Assembly (NCBI GenBank): GCA_038213375.1
Contig: JBBQTB010000008.1
Location: 62,001-126,000 of the forward strand
DNA length: 64,000 nt
Direction: 5' to 3'
Origin: JAAUTT01 sp038213375
GTDB lineage: Bacteria; Bacteroidota; Bacteroidia; Bacteroidales; JAAUTT01
The position numbers and the translations under genes are program-made. The notes below the pieces were generated by a model. It had not been told where the DNA came from, did not search any database, and worked only from the letters and a program-made list of their open reading frames with translations. Of the stretch, positions 1-9,521 are shown in pieces (the first letter of the stretch is position 1; the number at the start of each line of letters is the position of its first letter).

Positions 1-34
1 GAATTATATTCTAAATAAATAATACTAATCTTTT

Positions 35-1027
35 ATGGCAATATTAGCGTTCCAAAAACCTGATAAGGTTGTGATGCTTGAAGCTGACGAATTTCAAGGT
101 AAATTTGAGTTTCGGCCATTAGAACCCGGGTATGCTATAACAGTTGGTAATGCCCTGAGACGTATTCTACTATCGTCGCTTGAAGGGTATGCTATCACCA
201 CTATTCGTATTGAAGGTGTTGATCATGAGTTCTCAACCATTACTGGCGTTGTAGAAGACGTAACCGAAATAATTCTTAACCTCAAACAGATTCGGTTTAA
301 GAAACAGATCGATGATACTGATGGTGAGAAAATTAGCATTACTATTGGTGGTCAAAATGAATTTAAGGCAGGAGACCTTAACAGGTTCTTTAGTAACTTT
401 AAGGTATTAAATCCAGAGCTGATTATCTGCCATATGGAACCTTCGGTAAAACTTCAATTGGAAATGACGGTCCGTAAAGGTCGTGGTTATGTTCCTTCTG
501 AAGAAAATCGTCCGGTTGATACCGAATTTGGTGTAATTGCTGTTGATTCAATTCATACACCAATTAAAAATGTTAAATATAGTGTTGAGAATTATCGTGT
601 TGAACAAAAAACCGACTACGAGAAATTAGTTATTGACATCAAAACAGACGGTTCTATCCATCCAAAGGAAGCGCTAAAAGAAGCCGCTAAAATTTTAATT
701 TACCATTTCATGTTATTTTCCGATGAGAAGATTACTCTTGACTCTGAAGAAAAATATGCAAATGAAGAATTTGACGAGGAGGTTCTCCATATGCGTCAGA
801 TGCTTAAGCAAAAGCTTGTAGATCTTGATCTTTCCGTACGTGCATTAAATTGCCTTAAAGCTGCTGAAGTGGAAACTTTAGGAGATCTGGTAAAATTTAA
901 TAAAAATGATTTACTCAAATTCCGAAATTTTGGTAAAAAATCACTTACTGAACTTGATGCTCTTCTTGATTCGATGAATCTTTCATTCGGGATGGATATT
1001 ATTAAGTATAAATTAGACAAGGATTAA
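35..1027 (+). CDS. rpoA: DNA-directed RNA polymerase subunit alpha
   Basis: This is the alpha subunit of RNA polymerase, which nucleates core assembly and contacts upstream DNA and activators. The 330-residue length is normal for the family. The N-terminal dimerisation and assembly domain covers about residues 1-235, with the conserved segment GYAITVGNALRRILLSS near the start. An acidic linker leads to the C-terminal helix-hairpin-helix domain (about 255-320, with LNCLKAAEVETLGDLV). It lies directly before rplQ with a 5-base gap, the usual end of the bacterial alpha operon, so its promoter is expected upstream of the window. The ATG at 35 is the natural start. Identification is secure. Confidence 0.98.
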   Translation: MAILAFQKPDKVVMLEADEFQGKFEFRPLEPGYAITVGNALRRILLSSLEGYAITTIRIEGVDHEFSTITGVVEDVTEIILNLKQIRFKKQIDDTDGEKISITIGGQNEFKAGDLNRFFSNFKVLNPELIICHMEPSVKLQLEMTVRKGRGYVPSEENRPVDTEFGVIAVDSIHTPIKNVKYSVENYRVEQKTDYEKLVIDIKTDGSIHPKEALKEAAKILIYHFMLFSDEKITLDSEEKYANEEFDEEVLHMRQMLKQKLVDLDLSVRALNCLKAAEVETLGDLVKFNKNDLLKFRNFGKKSLTELDALLDSMNLSFGMDIIKYKLDKD

Positions 1028-1032
1028 CAGAA

Positions 1033-1554
1033 ATGAGACATTTAAAATCGGGGAATCATCTGGGTAGAACCAGTACCCACCGCAAAGCATTACTTTCAAA
1101 TATGGCTTCGTCGTTGATTATTCAAAAAAGAATATCCACTACCATTGCAAAAGCTAAAGCATTGAGAGTATATATTGAACCGCTTTTGACAAAGTCAAAA
1201 GAAGATACCACACATTCCCGTCGTATAGTATTTAGTTATTTGCAGGAAAAAAGTGCGGTAACTGAATTATTCAGGGAGGTGTCACCAAAAATTATGAACA
1301 GACCTGGCGGTTATACACGTATTTTGAAAACAGGGTTTCGTCATGGTGATAATGCAGATATGTGTATTATCGAATTGGTCGACTATAATGAAAATATGCT
1401 AGGTACTGCTGCAGGTAAAGCAAAAGCTGCTAAGAAAAGCAGACGTGGTGCAGCTAAGAAAAAACCAGTCGAAGCCATTGCTGCAAAACCTGCTGTTAAG
1501 GAGGTTTTGGAAAGTAAAAGCAAAACTGAAGATTCTACGTCAGAAAATAAATAA
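1033..1554 (+). CDS. rplQ: 50S ribosomal protein L17
   Basis: L17 binds 23S rRNA in the large subunit near the exit tunnel. The opening MRHLKSGNHLGRTSTHRKALL is the family signature, and the globular core runs to about residue 120. The remaining 50 or so residues are a low-complexity Lys/Ala-rich tail, a common extension in Bacteroidota L17 proteins that brings the length to 173 against about 125 in E. coli. It follows rpoA by 5 bases and is clearly co-transcribed. A hairpin with a T run lies just downstream and probably ends the operon. Confidence 0.97.
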   Translation: MRHLKSGNHLGRTSTHRKALLSNMASSLIIQKRISTTIAKAKALRVYIEPLLTKSKEDTTHSRRIVFSYLQEKSAVTELFREVSPKIMNRPGGYTRILKTGFRHGDNADMCIIELVDYNENMLGTAAGKAKAAKKSRRGAAKKKPVEAIAAKPAVKEVLESKSKTEDSTSENK

Positions 1555-1573
1555 AAAATCAATCTGCAATACG

Positions 1574-1606
1574 AAAGGGATATGGTGTAAACTTTATCCC
1601 TTTTTT
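1574..1606 (+). terminator. terminator-like hairpin after rplQ
   Basis: The arms AAAGGGATA (1574-1582) and TATCCCTTT (1595-1603) are exact complements and are followed by a run of T. It sits 20 bases after the rplQ stop and before eno, where the ribosomal operon is expected to end. Confidence 0.6.
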
Positions 1607-1634
1607 AAGTTTAATCTAATTAACAATAAGCATT

Positions 1635-2915
1635 ATGGGTGAAATTATAAGTGTACATGCCCGTGAAATTTTAGATTCACGTGGCAATCCAACAGTTGAA
1701 GTTGAAGTTGTTCTTGCAAGCGGTGCTCAGGGTCGTGCAGCTGTTCCTTCAGGTGCTTCAACAGGAGAAAATGAGGCTATTGAGCTTCGTGATGGTGACA
1801 AAGGGCGCTACCTTGGAAAAGGAGTTTTGAAAGCTGTTTACAATGTAAACGAAGTAATTGCTAAAGAAATTATTGGTATGAATGCTGTTGATCAGGTAGC
1901 AATCGATCGTTGTATGATTGCACTTGATGGGACTAAAACAAAAAGCAATCTTGGTGCAAATGCTATTTTGGGTGTTTCTCTTGCTGTTGCAAAAGCCGCA
2001 GCGGATCATCACGGATTGCCATTATATCGTTACATTGGTGGAACTAATGCGAAAACATTGCCTGTTCCGATGATGAACATTATTAATGGTGGTTCGCATT
2101 CTGATGCTCCAATTGCTTTCCAGGAATTCATGATTCGTCCGGTTGGCGCTAAGTCGTTTCGTGAGGGGCTTCGTGCAGGTGCAGAGATTTTTCATGCATT
2201 AAAATCTATTTTGAAGGCTAAAAACTTAAGCACTGCTGTGGGAGATGAAGGTGGGTTTGCTCCAAATTTTGCTGGTGGTACCGAAGAAGCTCTGGATAGC
2301 ATTATTGCTGCAATCGAAAAAGCAGGTTATAAACCAGGTGTGGACGTTATGATTGGATTGGATTGTGCTGCAAGCGAATTCTTCAAAGATGGTATTTATG
2401 ATTATACTAAATTTGAAGGCGTTAAAGGGGTTAAACGTAATTCACAACAACAGGCAGAATATCTCAAAGAACTGGCATCTAAATACCCAATTGATTCCAT
2501 CGAAGACGGTTGTTCTGAAAATGACTGGGCCGGATGGAAAATTTTAACAGATTTAATTGGTTCAAAAATCCAGCTTGTTGGCGACGATCTGTTCGTAACA
2601 AATGTTGAATACCTGCGAAAAGGTATCGAAACAGGTTGTGCAAATTCAATCCTTATTAAAGTCAATCAAATAGGAACTCTTACCGAAACCCTTGATGCGA
2701 TTGAAATGGCTCATCGCGCAGGATATACTTCTGTAACTTCACACCGTTCCGGCGAAACCGAAGATTCAACAATTGCAGATATTGCTGTTGCAACAAATTC
2801 GGGACAGATAAAAACAGGTTCTCTAAGTCGTTCGGATCGTATGGCTAAGTATAATCAACTTCTTCGTATTGAGGAAGAACTTGGTGATTTGGCTATCTAT
2901 GGCTATAAGAAATAA
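1635..2915 (+). CDS. eno: enolase (phosphopyruvate hydratase)
   Basis: Enolase converts 2-phosphoglycerate to phosphoenolpyruvate in glycolysis. The 426-residue protein starts with the conserved segment ending in ILDSRGNPTVEVEV. It carries GDEGGFAPN near residue 202 (catalytic acid region), the active-site lysine in ILIKVNQIGT near 342, and SHRSGETEDS near 369, which closes over substrate. All catalytic segments look intact and the length is standard. The gene stands alone between two terminator hairpins, so it is probably a single transcription unit. Confidence 0.98.
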   Translation: MGEIISVHAREILDSRGNPTVEVEVVLASGAQGRAAVPSGASTGENEAIELRDGDKGRYLGKGVLKAVYNVNEVIAKEIIGMNAVDQVAIDRCMIALDGTKTKSNLGANAILGVSLAVAKAAADHHGLPLYRYIGGTNAKTLPVPMMNIINGGSHSDAPIAFQEFMIRPVGAKSFREGLRAGAEIFHALKSILKAKNLSTAVGDEGGFAPNFAGGTEEALDSIIAAIEKAGYKPGVDVMIGLDCAASEFFKDGIYDYTKFEGVKGVKRNSQQQAEYLKELASKYPIDSIEDGCSENDWAGWKILTDLIGSKIQLVGDDLFVTNVEYLRKGIETGCANSILIKVNQIGTLTETLDAIEMAHRAGYTSVTSHRSGETEDSTIADIAVATNSGQIKTGSLSRSDRMAKYNQLLRIEEELGDLAIYGYKK

Positions 2916-2931
2916 ATATAATTTTGCATTT

Positions 2932-2966
2932 AAAAGGGGCAGTATAAAAAACTGCCCCTTTTTTTA
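2932..2966 (+). terminator. rho-independent terminator after eno
   Basis: A perfect 12-bp stem, AAAAGGGGCAGT (2932-2943) with ACTGCCCCTTTT (2951-2962), encloses a 7-base loop and runs into a T tract. It begins 17 bases after the enolase stop codon. Confidence 0.85.
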
Positions 2967-3062
2967 TTTTTATATTCGCACAAAATCATCTTTTTTATTG
3001 TTATATTGGTACATGAAGTTAGTCATTAAACATTACTCCGTAAAAATTTAATAATAAGAGAT

Positions 3063-4376
3063 ATGTCGAACCTGAAAGATAAATTGTACGAAAAAATTGA
3101 AAACTGGCGACCCCGTACTCAACGATTATTAGATGAACATGGCGATGTGGTTGTGGATCAGGTTACCATAAGTCAGATTGTTGGAGGGATGCGCGACATA
3201 CAATGTTTAGTAACGGATATTTCAAATCTTGATCCTGCTGAGGGTATTCGATATAGGGGGTACACTCTCCCGGAGGTTTTCGAAAAGTTACCAAAGGCAC
3301 CAGGCGCCGAATTTCCTTATGTTGAAGGTTGTTTATATTTGCTGCTTACAGGTGATTTACCCACTCAAACCGAAGTTCAGGAATTAATTGACGAACTCTC
3401 AAAACGTCGCATATTACCACGATATGTATATGACGTTATCGATGCATTTCCATCAAACAGCCATCCTATGGCTATGTTTTCGTCTGCAATTCTTACTATG
3501 AGTCGTGAAAGTCTTTTTGCCAAAAAATATGAACAAGGGATGCGCAAGCAGGACTATTGGAATCCCATGTACGAAGATTCATTAAACTTATTGGCTAAAC
3601 TTCCTGAAATCGCTACTTATATTTATGCAAAAATATATCGGAATGGAAAATTTATTGAAAGTAATCCATTCCTGGATTTTGGTGCAAACTTTGCTTTTAT
3701 GATGGGTATTGCTAAACCTTACGATGATGTGTCGCGCATGCACTTTATTTTGCATGCCGATCACGAAAGTGGAAATGTAAGCGCTCACACAGGTCACTTG
3801 GTAGGTAGTTCCCTTTCAGATATTTATTTATGTATTTCGGCAATGATCAATGGTTTAGCTGGCCCTTTGCATGGTTTGGCTAATCAAGAGGTATTAAAAT
3901 GGTTGCTTGATGTAATGGAAAAAATGGGAGGAAGGGTGCCTTCTGAGGAGGAAATGAAAAAATTTGTTTGGGATACACTTAAGTCGGGACAGGTTATCCC
4001 TGGATTTGGACATGCCGTATTACGTAAAACCGACCCACGTTATTTATTACAGCACCAATTTGCACTTAAACATATTGGGGATGAGACAATTATAAAGTAT
4101 GTAGACATGCTTTACCGAATAGTTCCGCCAATATTATTAGAACAGGGTAAGGCAAAGAACCCCTGGCCAAATGTCGATGCTCACTCTGGCGCAATTCAAT
4201 GGTATTATGGAGTTAGGGAGTACGATTTTTATACTGTATTGTTTGGGATTGGCAGGTCTATTGGAATTTGTGCCAATATTATATGGGACAGGGCATTGGG
4301 GTATTCTCTCGAAAGACCCAAGTCAATAACTACTGAAATGTTAGAAAATATTGCAGTACGTTCAAAGAAAATATAA
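3063..4376 (+). CDS. gltA: citrate synthase, eukaryotic-type
   Basis: The enzyme condenses acetyl-CoA and oxaloacetate to citrate. All three catalytic residues are present: His270 in GLAGPLHGLANQEVL, His317 in PGFGHAVLRKTDPRY and Asp372 in NPWPNVDAHSGA. Long stretches, including NVSAHTGHLVGS and LLEQGKAKNPWPNVDAHSG, read like mitochondrial citrate synthase rather than the hexameric GltA of enterobacteria. There is no targeting sequence, and the 437-residue length fits the mature mitochondrial enzyme. Eukaryotic-type citrate synthases are known in a minority of bacteria such as Geobacter. It is monocistronic, with a strong terminator downstream. The gltA symbol is used by function only. Confidence 0.95.
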   Translation: MSNLKDKLYEKIENWRPRTQRLLDEHGDVVVDQVTISQIVGGMRDIQCLVTDISNLDPAEGIRYRGYTLPEVFEKLPKAPGAEFPYVEGCLYLLLTGDLPTQTEVQELIDELSKRRILPRYVYDVIDAFPSNSHPMAMFSSAILTMSRESLFAKKYEQGMRKQDYWNPMYEDSLNLLAKLPEIATYIYAKIYRNGKFIESNPFLDFGANFAFMMGIAKPYDDVSRMHFILHADHESGNVSAHTGHLVGSSLSDIYLCISAMINGLAGPLHGLANQEVLKWLLDVMEKMGGRVPSEEEMKKFVWDTLKSGQVIPGFGHAVLRKTDPRYLLQHQFALKHIGDETIIKYVDMLYRIVPPILLEQGKAKNPWPNVDAHSGAIQWYYGVREYDFYTVLFGIGRSIGICANIIWDRALGYSLERPKSITTEMLENIAVRSKKI

Positions 4377-4397
4377 TTTATATTGACAGATAATTCA

Positions 4398-4427
4398 GCG
4401 ACTCAATTTTAATTGAGTCGCTTTTTT
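4398..4427 (+). terminator. rho-independent terminator after citrate synthase
   Basis: GCGACTCAATT (4398-4408) and AATTGAGTCGC (4411-4421) form a perfect stem with a very tight loop, followed by TTTTTT. It starts 22 bases after the citrate synthase stop. Confidence 0.85.
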
Positions 4428-4597
4428 ATTTTAAACGAATTGTTATTTCTCCAAAAAAAAAATTAGGTCGACTACTCTTAATTATCAAGGCATAAGCAAA
4501 GGCGAAGACGCAATTGAATTGAAAAATACAGGGTACGAAGGTTAGAGCAATTGTAAATCTGGTTTATAAACCTTAAATTAGCAAGAGAGATGGTGAT

Positions 4598-7500
4598 ATG
4601 AAGCAACTTTTTTTCTTTCTTACTATTATCGGATTACAATCCTACTGTTTACTTACAGGTCAGATTACTTTTCCTGAAACTCGGCTTTTTACCGTTACGG
4701 AAGGTCTGTCTCAGTCTAAAATTAATGCCATTTTACAAGATTCCAGAGGGTTTATTTGGGTGGGCACCGAGGATGGTTTAAATAGATATGATGGGTATGA
4801 ATTTGTAAATTACAGGCATGAGCCTTTTGAAACCAGCTCTCTGTCAAATAATTATATTAATGCGATAAAAGAAGATAAAAACGGGGTTTTGTGGATTGCA
4901 ACGAACAAAGGTTTAAATTGCTTTGATGTAAAAAATTCTCAGTTCAAATGTTATTCTCATGATCCTCTTAAAAGTAATTCTTTATCTGACAATTTAGTCC
5001 TTAATATTTTTATAGACTCAAAAAACTGCATATGGGTAAAAACCCTAAAATCTCTCGATTTATTTGATCCTAAAACTCAGACATTCCGAAAGTTTATTCA
5101 TTATCATGATGTTTTTCATTTTATTGCAGGTAACATTCCATTTCCAGTTTGTGAGGATAAAAAGGGACGGTTATGGGTTGGAACAAAAGATGGACTAAAT
5201 ATTTTTGATCGGGATTTAGAGTTGTTTAAACGATACATTTCTTTGGATTATAATGTAAATAGCTTAAGTCATAACGAGGTTCGTGCAATAGATGTTGATA
5301 AAAAAGGTATTTTATGGATTGGTACAGCCAATGGCTTGAACTCTTTTGACCCGGAAAAGAAAGAGTTTCATCGGTTTTATCCCGATCCAAACTCCACACA
5401 ATTAGGTAATACTAACCGTATTAATGTTTTATTTCAGGACAAGCTCGGAAAACTATTGGTGGGTACTTCAAATGGACTTTATTATTTTGACAAAGAAACA
5501 GGCACTTTTCAAACGGTAACAATGAAAAGTTCGGATTCCTTTAAGGTTTCTGTACTTTCCATAGTTGAAGATCGTTCGGGAGTTTTATGGCTTGGTACAT
5601 TTAAGGGATTAATTAAGGTAGGAAATCTTAAGCCAAAATTTAAGGTATACCGGTCATCGGAAAATGCACCTTATAGCTTCTCTAATGACGATATTGGTGC
5701 AATATACAATGATGGTAATGATATTGTTTGGATAGGGACTTGGGGAAAAGGAATCAATATTTTTAACTATAAAACATTACATAACAAGGTCGTTGATTTT
5801 CAAAAAAAAGGGATAGACGATGACAATGTAATTCATTTTATATATAAAATTTCTCCCGAAAAATTCTGGATTGGAACTAATAATGGTATTATTGATTATG
5901 ATCCTTTGAAAAATGATTATAAAAATCTTTGCGAAGAGAATATTTCAGGTTGTGAAGGTCTTTTGCAGAACAGGATAAATACGATTGTTAAAGACAAAAA
6001 CGGCAAATATTGGATTGGAACAACGCACGGTCTGTTTAAATTTGACATGGAAAGAAGGATTTTATTTCCTTTTTTAAATAATCCGGATAACAAAAAAACA
6101 TTATGTAATAATACCGTTTATTGTTTAAAACCGGATGGTATTGGCAATATTTGGATAGGAACCGATAATGGGTTGGATTATTTGAATATATCAACTGAAA
6201 AATTTACTCATTTCGAATCAGGATCAACTGAAAAGTTTTTATTCAGTAGTTCAACGGTTTATTGTATGCAGTTTGATGTTAAAGGTAATTTATGGATAGG
6301 CACTGCCTCTGGGTTAAATAGATTTAATCCCAAAAATAAAACTTTAAAAATCATTACAATAAAGGAAGGTTTATCGGATAATCTTATTTATGGAATAGAA
6401 ATTGACAAAAGGGAGAATGTTTGGGTTAGCACAAACAGAGGTATTAATTCAATAAATACCAAAACATTTCAAATTCGTAATTTTGACGTGTTTGATGGTT
6501 TACAGGACTTTGAGTTTAATTTCAATTCTGCCAGTCAGAATGAAAAGGGTGAACTTTTCTTTGGAGGAGTTTCCGGTCTAAATATATTTTCTCCCGACTC
6601 GTTGTTTGATAATAAGATAGTTCCACCTGTAGTAATGACATCTATTGAAATAATAACGGAGTTCGGAAAAGTGGAAAAGCCAAATCCTTTTTCGGAAAAA
6701 ATAGTTATTCCGTTTCGATCAAACGTTTTTACAGTTAACTTTTCAGCTCTTGATTTTACAGTGCCTACTAAAAATAATTATGCCTATAAGTTTTATTCTG
6801 ATAACGAAAGTGATTGGATTAGTATTGGAACCAAACACTCTGCAACTTTTTCGAATCTTAAACCTGGTGATTATACCTTAAAAATAAAAGGGTCAAACAA
6901 TGATTTGATTTGGAACGAAAAAGGTGTGTCCATCATCATAAGTGTTGATTCTCCTTTTTGGATGAAGACTCAGGCATATTACGTTTATATCTTTATTCTT
7001 ATTGGATTTATTCTGGTAATTTACCGCTACCGCACCTTTAACTTGCGACAAACCAATCATATACTAAAGGAGAAAGAAATTGCATCAATTGAAATTGAAC
7101 GACAGAAAGAACAGTTAGCAATAAAAAACAGAAACATAACTGACAGTATCAATTATGCAAAAAGGATTCAGGAAGCATTGATGCCTTCTGAAAAACTCTT
7201 CAAGAGAATTCTACCCGACTCTTTTGTATTACATCAGCCAAAAGATATTGTAAGTGGAGATTTTTTCTGGATTAGTGAACGGGGTAAAAAGATATATGTT
7301 GCAGCTGTCGATTGCACCGGCCATGGTGTTCCAGGTGCGTTCATGTCCATTATTGGGTTTGAATTGTTTCGTAAAATAACACATAACCAATATATTGATG
7401 ATCCTTCGCATATATTAAATATTCTGAATAGAGAGTTTGAGGAGATTTTTAAAGATGTGGATAGCGTTACCCTAAAGGACGGAATGGATATCGCCTTTTG

Positions 7501-7909
7501 TGTAATTGACAAAGAATCCAGAGTGCTGGAGTTTTCGGGAGCGGTGAATCCTATTTATTTGATTCGTGAGAATAATATAACTGAAATTAGAGGGGCAAGG
7601 TTTTCCGTTGGACTTGATGATCTTACGGAAGAAATTCAGACATTTGAAAACAAGCAGATTGTATTGCAGGAGGATGACGTGATTTATTTATTTTCCGATG
7701 GGTATGCTGACCAATTTGGTGGACCTGAAGGGAAAAAATTTAAATACCGGCGTTTCAGACATTTATTACTGACAATAAATCAGTACCCAATGGAAGAACA
7801 GCAACGATTATTACTTGAACGCATTAATCGATGGAAAGGTGGTTACGAGCAGGTTGACGATATTTTAGTTATTGGCTTTCGACCAAATTTTAGGGATTTA
7901 ATCTTTTAA
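4598..7909 (+). CDS. two-component propeller sensor with SpoIIE-type phosphatase domain
   Basis: This is a predicted membrane sensor whose output is a PP2C/SpoIIE serine phosphatase. After a signal peptide (residues 1-22) come many repeats of the type (I/L)WIGT-x-x-GLN/D, the two-component regulator propeller, to about residue 690. A Y_Y_Y domain follows (about 735-795), then one membrane helix (about 797-820), a charged coiled coil containing ITDSINYAKRIQEALMPS, and the phosphatase. Phosphatase motifs include DIVSGDFFW, VAAVDCTGHGVPGAFMS, LKDGMDIAFCVID and the C-terminal GGYEQVDDILVIGF. Family members often act in partner-switching or cyclic signalling. In Bacteroidota this propeller is usually joined to a histidine kinase or HTH output, so this is the rarer output. 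Ligand and target protein are unknown. Confidence 0.9.
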   Translation: MKQLFFFLTIIGLQSYCLLTGQITFPETRLFTVTEGLSQSKINAILQDSRGFIWVGTEDGLNRYDGYEFVNYRHEPFETSSLSNNYINAIKEDKNGVLWIATNKGLNCFDVKNSQFKCYSHDPLKSNSLSDNLVLNIFIDSKNCIWVKTLKSLDLFDPKTQTFRKFIHYHDVFHFIAGNIPFPVCEDKKGRLWVGTKDGLNIFDRDLELFKRYISLDYNVNSLSHNEVRAIDVDKKGILWIGTANGLNSFDPEKKEFHRFYPDPNSTQLGNTNRINVLFQDKLGKLLVGTSNGLYYFDKETGTFQTVTMKSSDSFKVSVLSIVEDRSGVLWLGTFKGLIKVGNLKPKFKVYRSSENAPYSFSNDDIGAIYNDGNDIVWIGTWGKGINIFNYKTLHNKVVDFQKKGIDDDNVIHFIYKISPEKFWIGTNNGIIDYDPLKNDYKNLCEENISGCEGLLQNRINTIVKDKNGKYWIGTTHGLFKFDMERRILFPFLNNPDNKKTLCNNTVYCLKPDGIGNIWIGTDNGLDYLNISTEKFTHFESGSTEKFLFSSSTVYCMQFDVKGNLWIGTASGLNRFNPKNKTLKIITIKEGLSDNLIYGIEIDKRENVWVSTNRGINSINTKTFQIRNFDVFDGLQDFEFNFNSASQNEKGELFFGGVSGLNIFSPDSLFDNKIVPPVVMTSIEIITEFGKVEKPNPFSEKIVIPFRSNVFTVNFSALDFTVPTKNNYAYKFYSDNESDWISIGTKHSATFSNLKPGDYTLKIKGSNNDLIWNEKGVSIIISVDSPFWMKTQAYYVYIFILIGFILVIYRYRTFNLRQTNHILKEKEIASIEIERQKEQLAIKNRNITDSINYAKRIQEALMPSEKLFKRILPDSFVLHQPKDIVSGDFFWISERGKKIYVAAVDCTGHGVPGAFMSIIGFELFRKITHNQYIDDPSHILNILNREFEEIFKDVDSVTLKDGMDIAFCVIDKESRVLEFSGAVNPIYLIRENNITEIRGARFSVGLDDLTEEIQTFENKQIVLQEDDVIYLFSDGYADQFGGPEGKKFKYRRFRHLLLTINQYPMEEQQRLLLERINRWKGGYEQVDDILVIGFRPNFRDLIF

Positions 7910-7975
7910 GAGCTTCTGAAAATGCTCATTTCGATTGAATGCCGTATTTGACTAATTGTTGTGTTATCTGACATT

Positions 7976-9502
7976 TTATCCATACCAAAGACGTGAGCGT
8001 TTTAGGTTTTTCAACGTGTCTAATGTTATGTTTACATCATTCACAATTTGAAAGTCGAACATTCCAACACAAATAAAGTCGGCGCCATTATCAAAAGCCC
8101 ATTTAAAACCATCTTCTGGTTCAATAGCTCCTGCTGCCAGTACTTTAAATCCCATTACCGGAACCTTCACCCTATTAACAAATTCAATAGTCCGCTCGGG
8201 AAATAAGCAAAACATATTGTTATGAAACCTATTATGATCCAGATATTCTTTACCATCCACTTCAAACGGGAAGCGGTTTTCGCGGGGATGCGCTGACCAA
8301 TATTGATCGTGGTGCATGGTTTTCATATAGTAGTCAGGGATGATTCCGTTTTCTTCACATGTAATCAACGATTCGATTGAATGTGCTGCTAAACCTGCGG
8401 TATAACCCAAATTCTGAATTTTAGCCATCATTTTATAGATGACATCTATCTTTTTGTCTCGTACCAGCCAATCGCACCAGTTACCCTGGATCTGTAAAAT
8501 ATCTACACCGTAATCTATTGCTTTATTGATATTTACATAATAATCATTTTTTTCCATATCAGGGCCTATCTGCGATATCACTTTGATTTTACTTCCGGTT
8601 ATTTTCTTGTATTTGGCTATTAGAGGATTGGAAGGAAAGCCAATATTGATAGTATTGATGCCCGCTTTTTCTGCCAAAATCAATGTCTCATATACTTTCT
8701 TTTCGGTATTATATGCTTTGAATAGGGATGGAACATAAATTAAATCGCGGGAATGCGCCCAACCACCAATCAGGTTGCCACCCATGATCAAACGGCTAAT
8801 CTCGTGTTTTCCGATTTTTCCTTTTGGGAGTTCGCCTTTCAATTCATTCAGAGCTGTTTGTTTTATCTGTATAGTTGCGCCTGAAGTCACATCAACATCA
8901 TACTTTTCGTGATTTCGGAATGCGCCCCAACCCATTATACCTAATACTGGAAGGGTCGCAAGGTTTTTCAGTGCCTCACGTCGTGTGGATGAACCATTTT
9001 TTTCGATTTCTGAAACGTGTTCTTTTTTTGTTTTGCTGAATAAATATATCAGGTTATCAATTCCATAGCCATTTTTCTTAGAGAATACCAGAAAAAGTAA
9101 TACCAACGTTTCAATAAATATTTTATCAACGATGAATAGATGCCCTTCGCTCGCATTCATCAGCGCATTGCCGAATGGAGGGTAAGCAAAATAGTACATA
9201 GTTAAAAGCAAAGTGCCTGCAAAGGCAGCAAATCGGATAAATATTCCAATAAATAGTCCAACTCCAATCAGTAGAAGTCCATACATGTTTAGAATGTCAA
9301 TTACCTTGAGAAATGAAGGCGAACTTGCCATCCAATGGTAAAAACCGGCTAAAAAACCTGTGGAGTTTAGCAGATACCCCATGGAGGTCCAGTTACCCTG
9401 TAAAATCTTTGATAATCCTTCGTACAAAAAGTGCCATCCCACGGCTACTCTTATCATGGTTAAAAAAAGAGGACGAAAATTCATTTGTTTCAGATTTGTC
9501 AT
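7976..9502 (-). CDS. DoxX-family membrane domain fused to a TIM-barrel oxidoreductase-like domain
   Basis: Residues 1-155 form a DoxX-like unit with about four membrane helices (opening TMIRVAVGWHFLYEGLSKI). Residues 173-192 then look like a twin-arginine signal: TRREALKNL followed by a short hydrophobic run. The remaining 300 or so residues resemble an aldo/keto-reductase-type TIM barrel (LIMGGNLIGGWAHSRDL; repeated beta-alpha units; late VMGFKVLAAGAIEPEDGF). I infer a membrane-anchored enzyme, but its substrate is not visible. It is the last gene of a minus-strand set with the sugar porter and the IdnO-like dehydrogenase, which suggests a sugar or sugar-acid pathway. The start could also be Met7. 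The domain split is well supported, the reaction is not. Confidence 0.75.
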   Translation of the reverse strand: MTNLKQMNFRPLFLTMIRVAVGWHFLYEGLSKILQGNWTSMGYLLNSTGFLAGFYHWMASSPSFLKVIDILNMYGLLLIGVGLFIGIFIRFAAFAGTLLLTMYYFAYPPFGNALMNASEGHLFIVDKIFIETLVLLFLVFSKKNGYGIDNLIYLFSKTKKEHVSEIEKNGSSTRREALKNLATLPVLGIMGWGAFRNHEKYDVDVTSGATIQIKQTALNELKGELPKGKIGKHEISRLIMGGNLIGGWAHSRDLIYVPSLFKAYNTEKKVYETLILAEKAGINTINIGFPSNPLIAKYKKITGSKIKVISQIGPDMEKNDYYVNINKAIDYGVDILQIQGNWCDWLVRDKKIDVIYKMMAKIQNLGYTAGLAAHSIESLITCEENGIIPDYYMKTMHHDQYWSAHPRENRFPFEVDGKEYLDHNRFHNNMFCLFPERTIEFVNRVKVPVMGFKVLAAGAIEPEDGFKWAFDNGADFICVGMFDFQIVNDVNITLDTLKNLKRSRLWYG

Positions 9503-9521
9503 TTATAGCTTTTTTAGTAGT

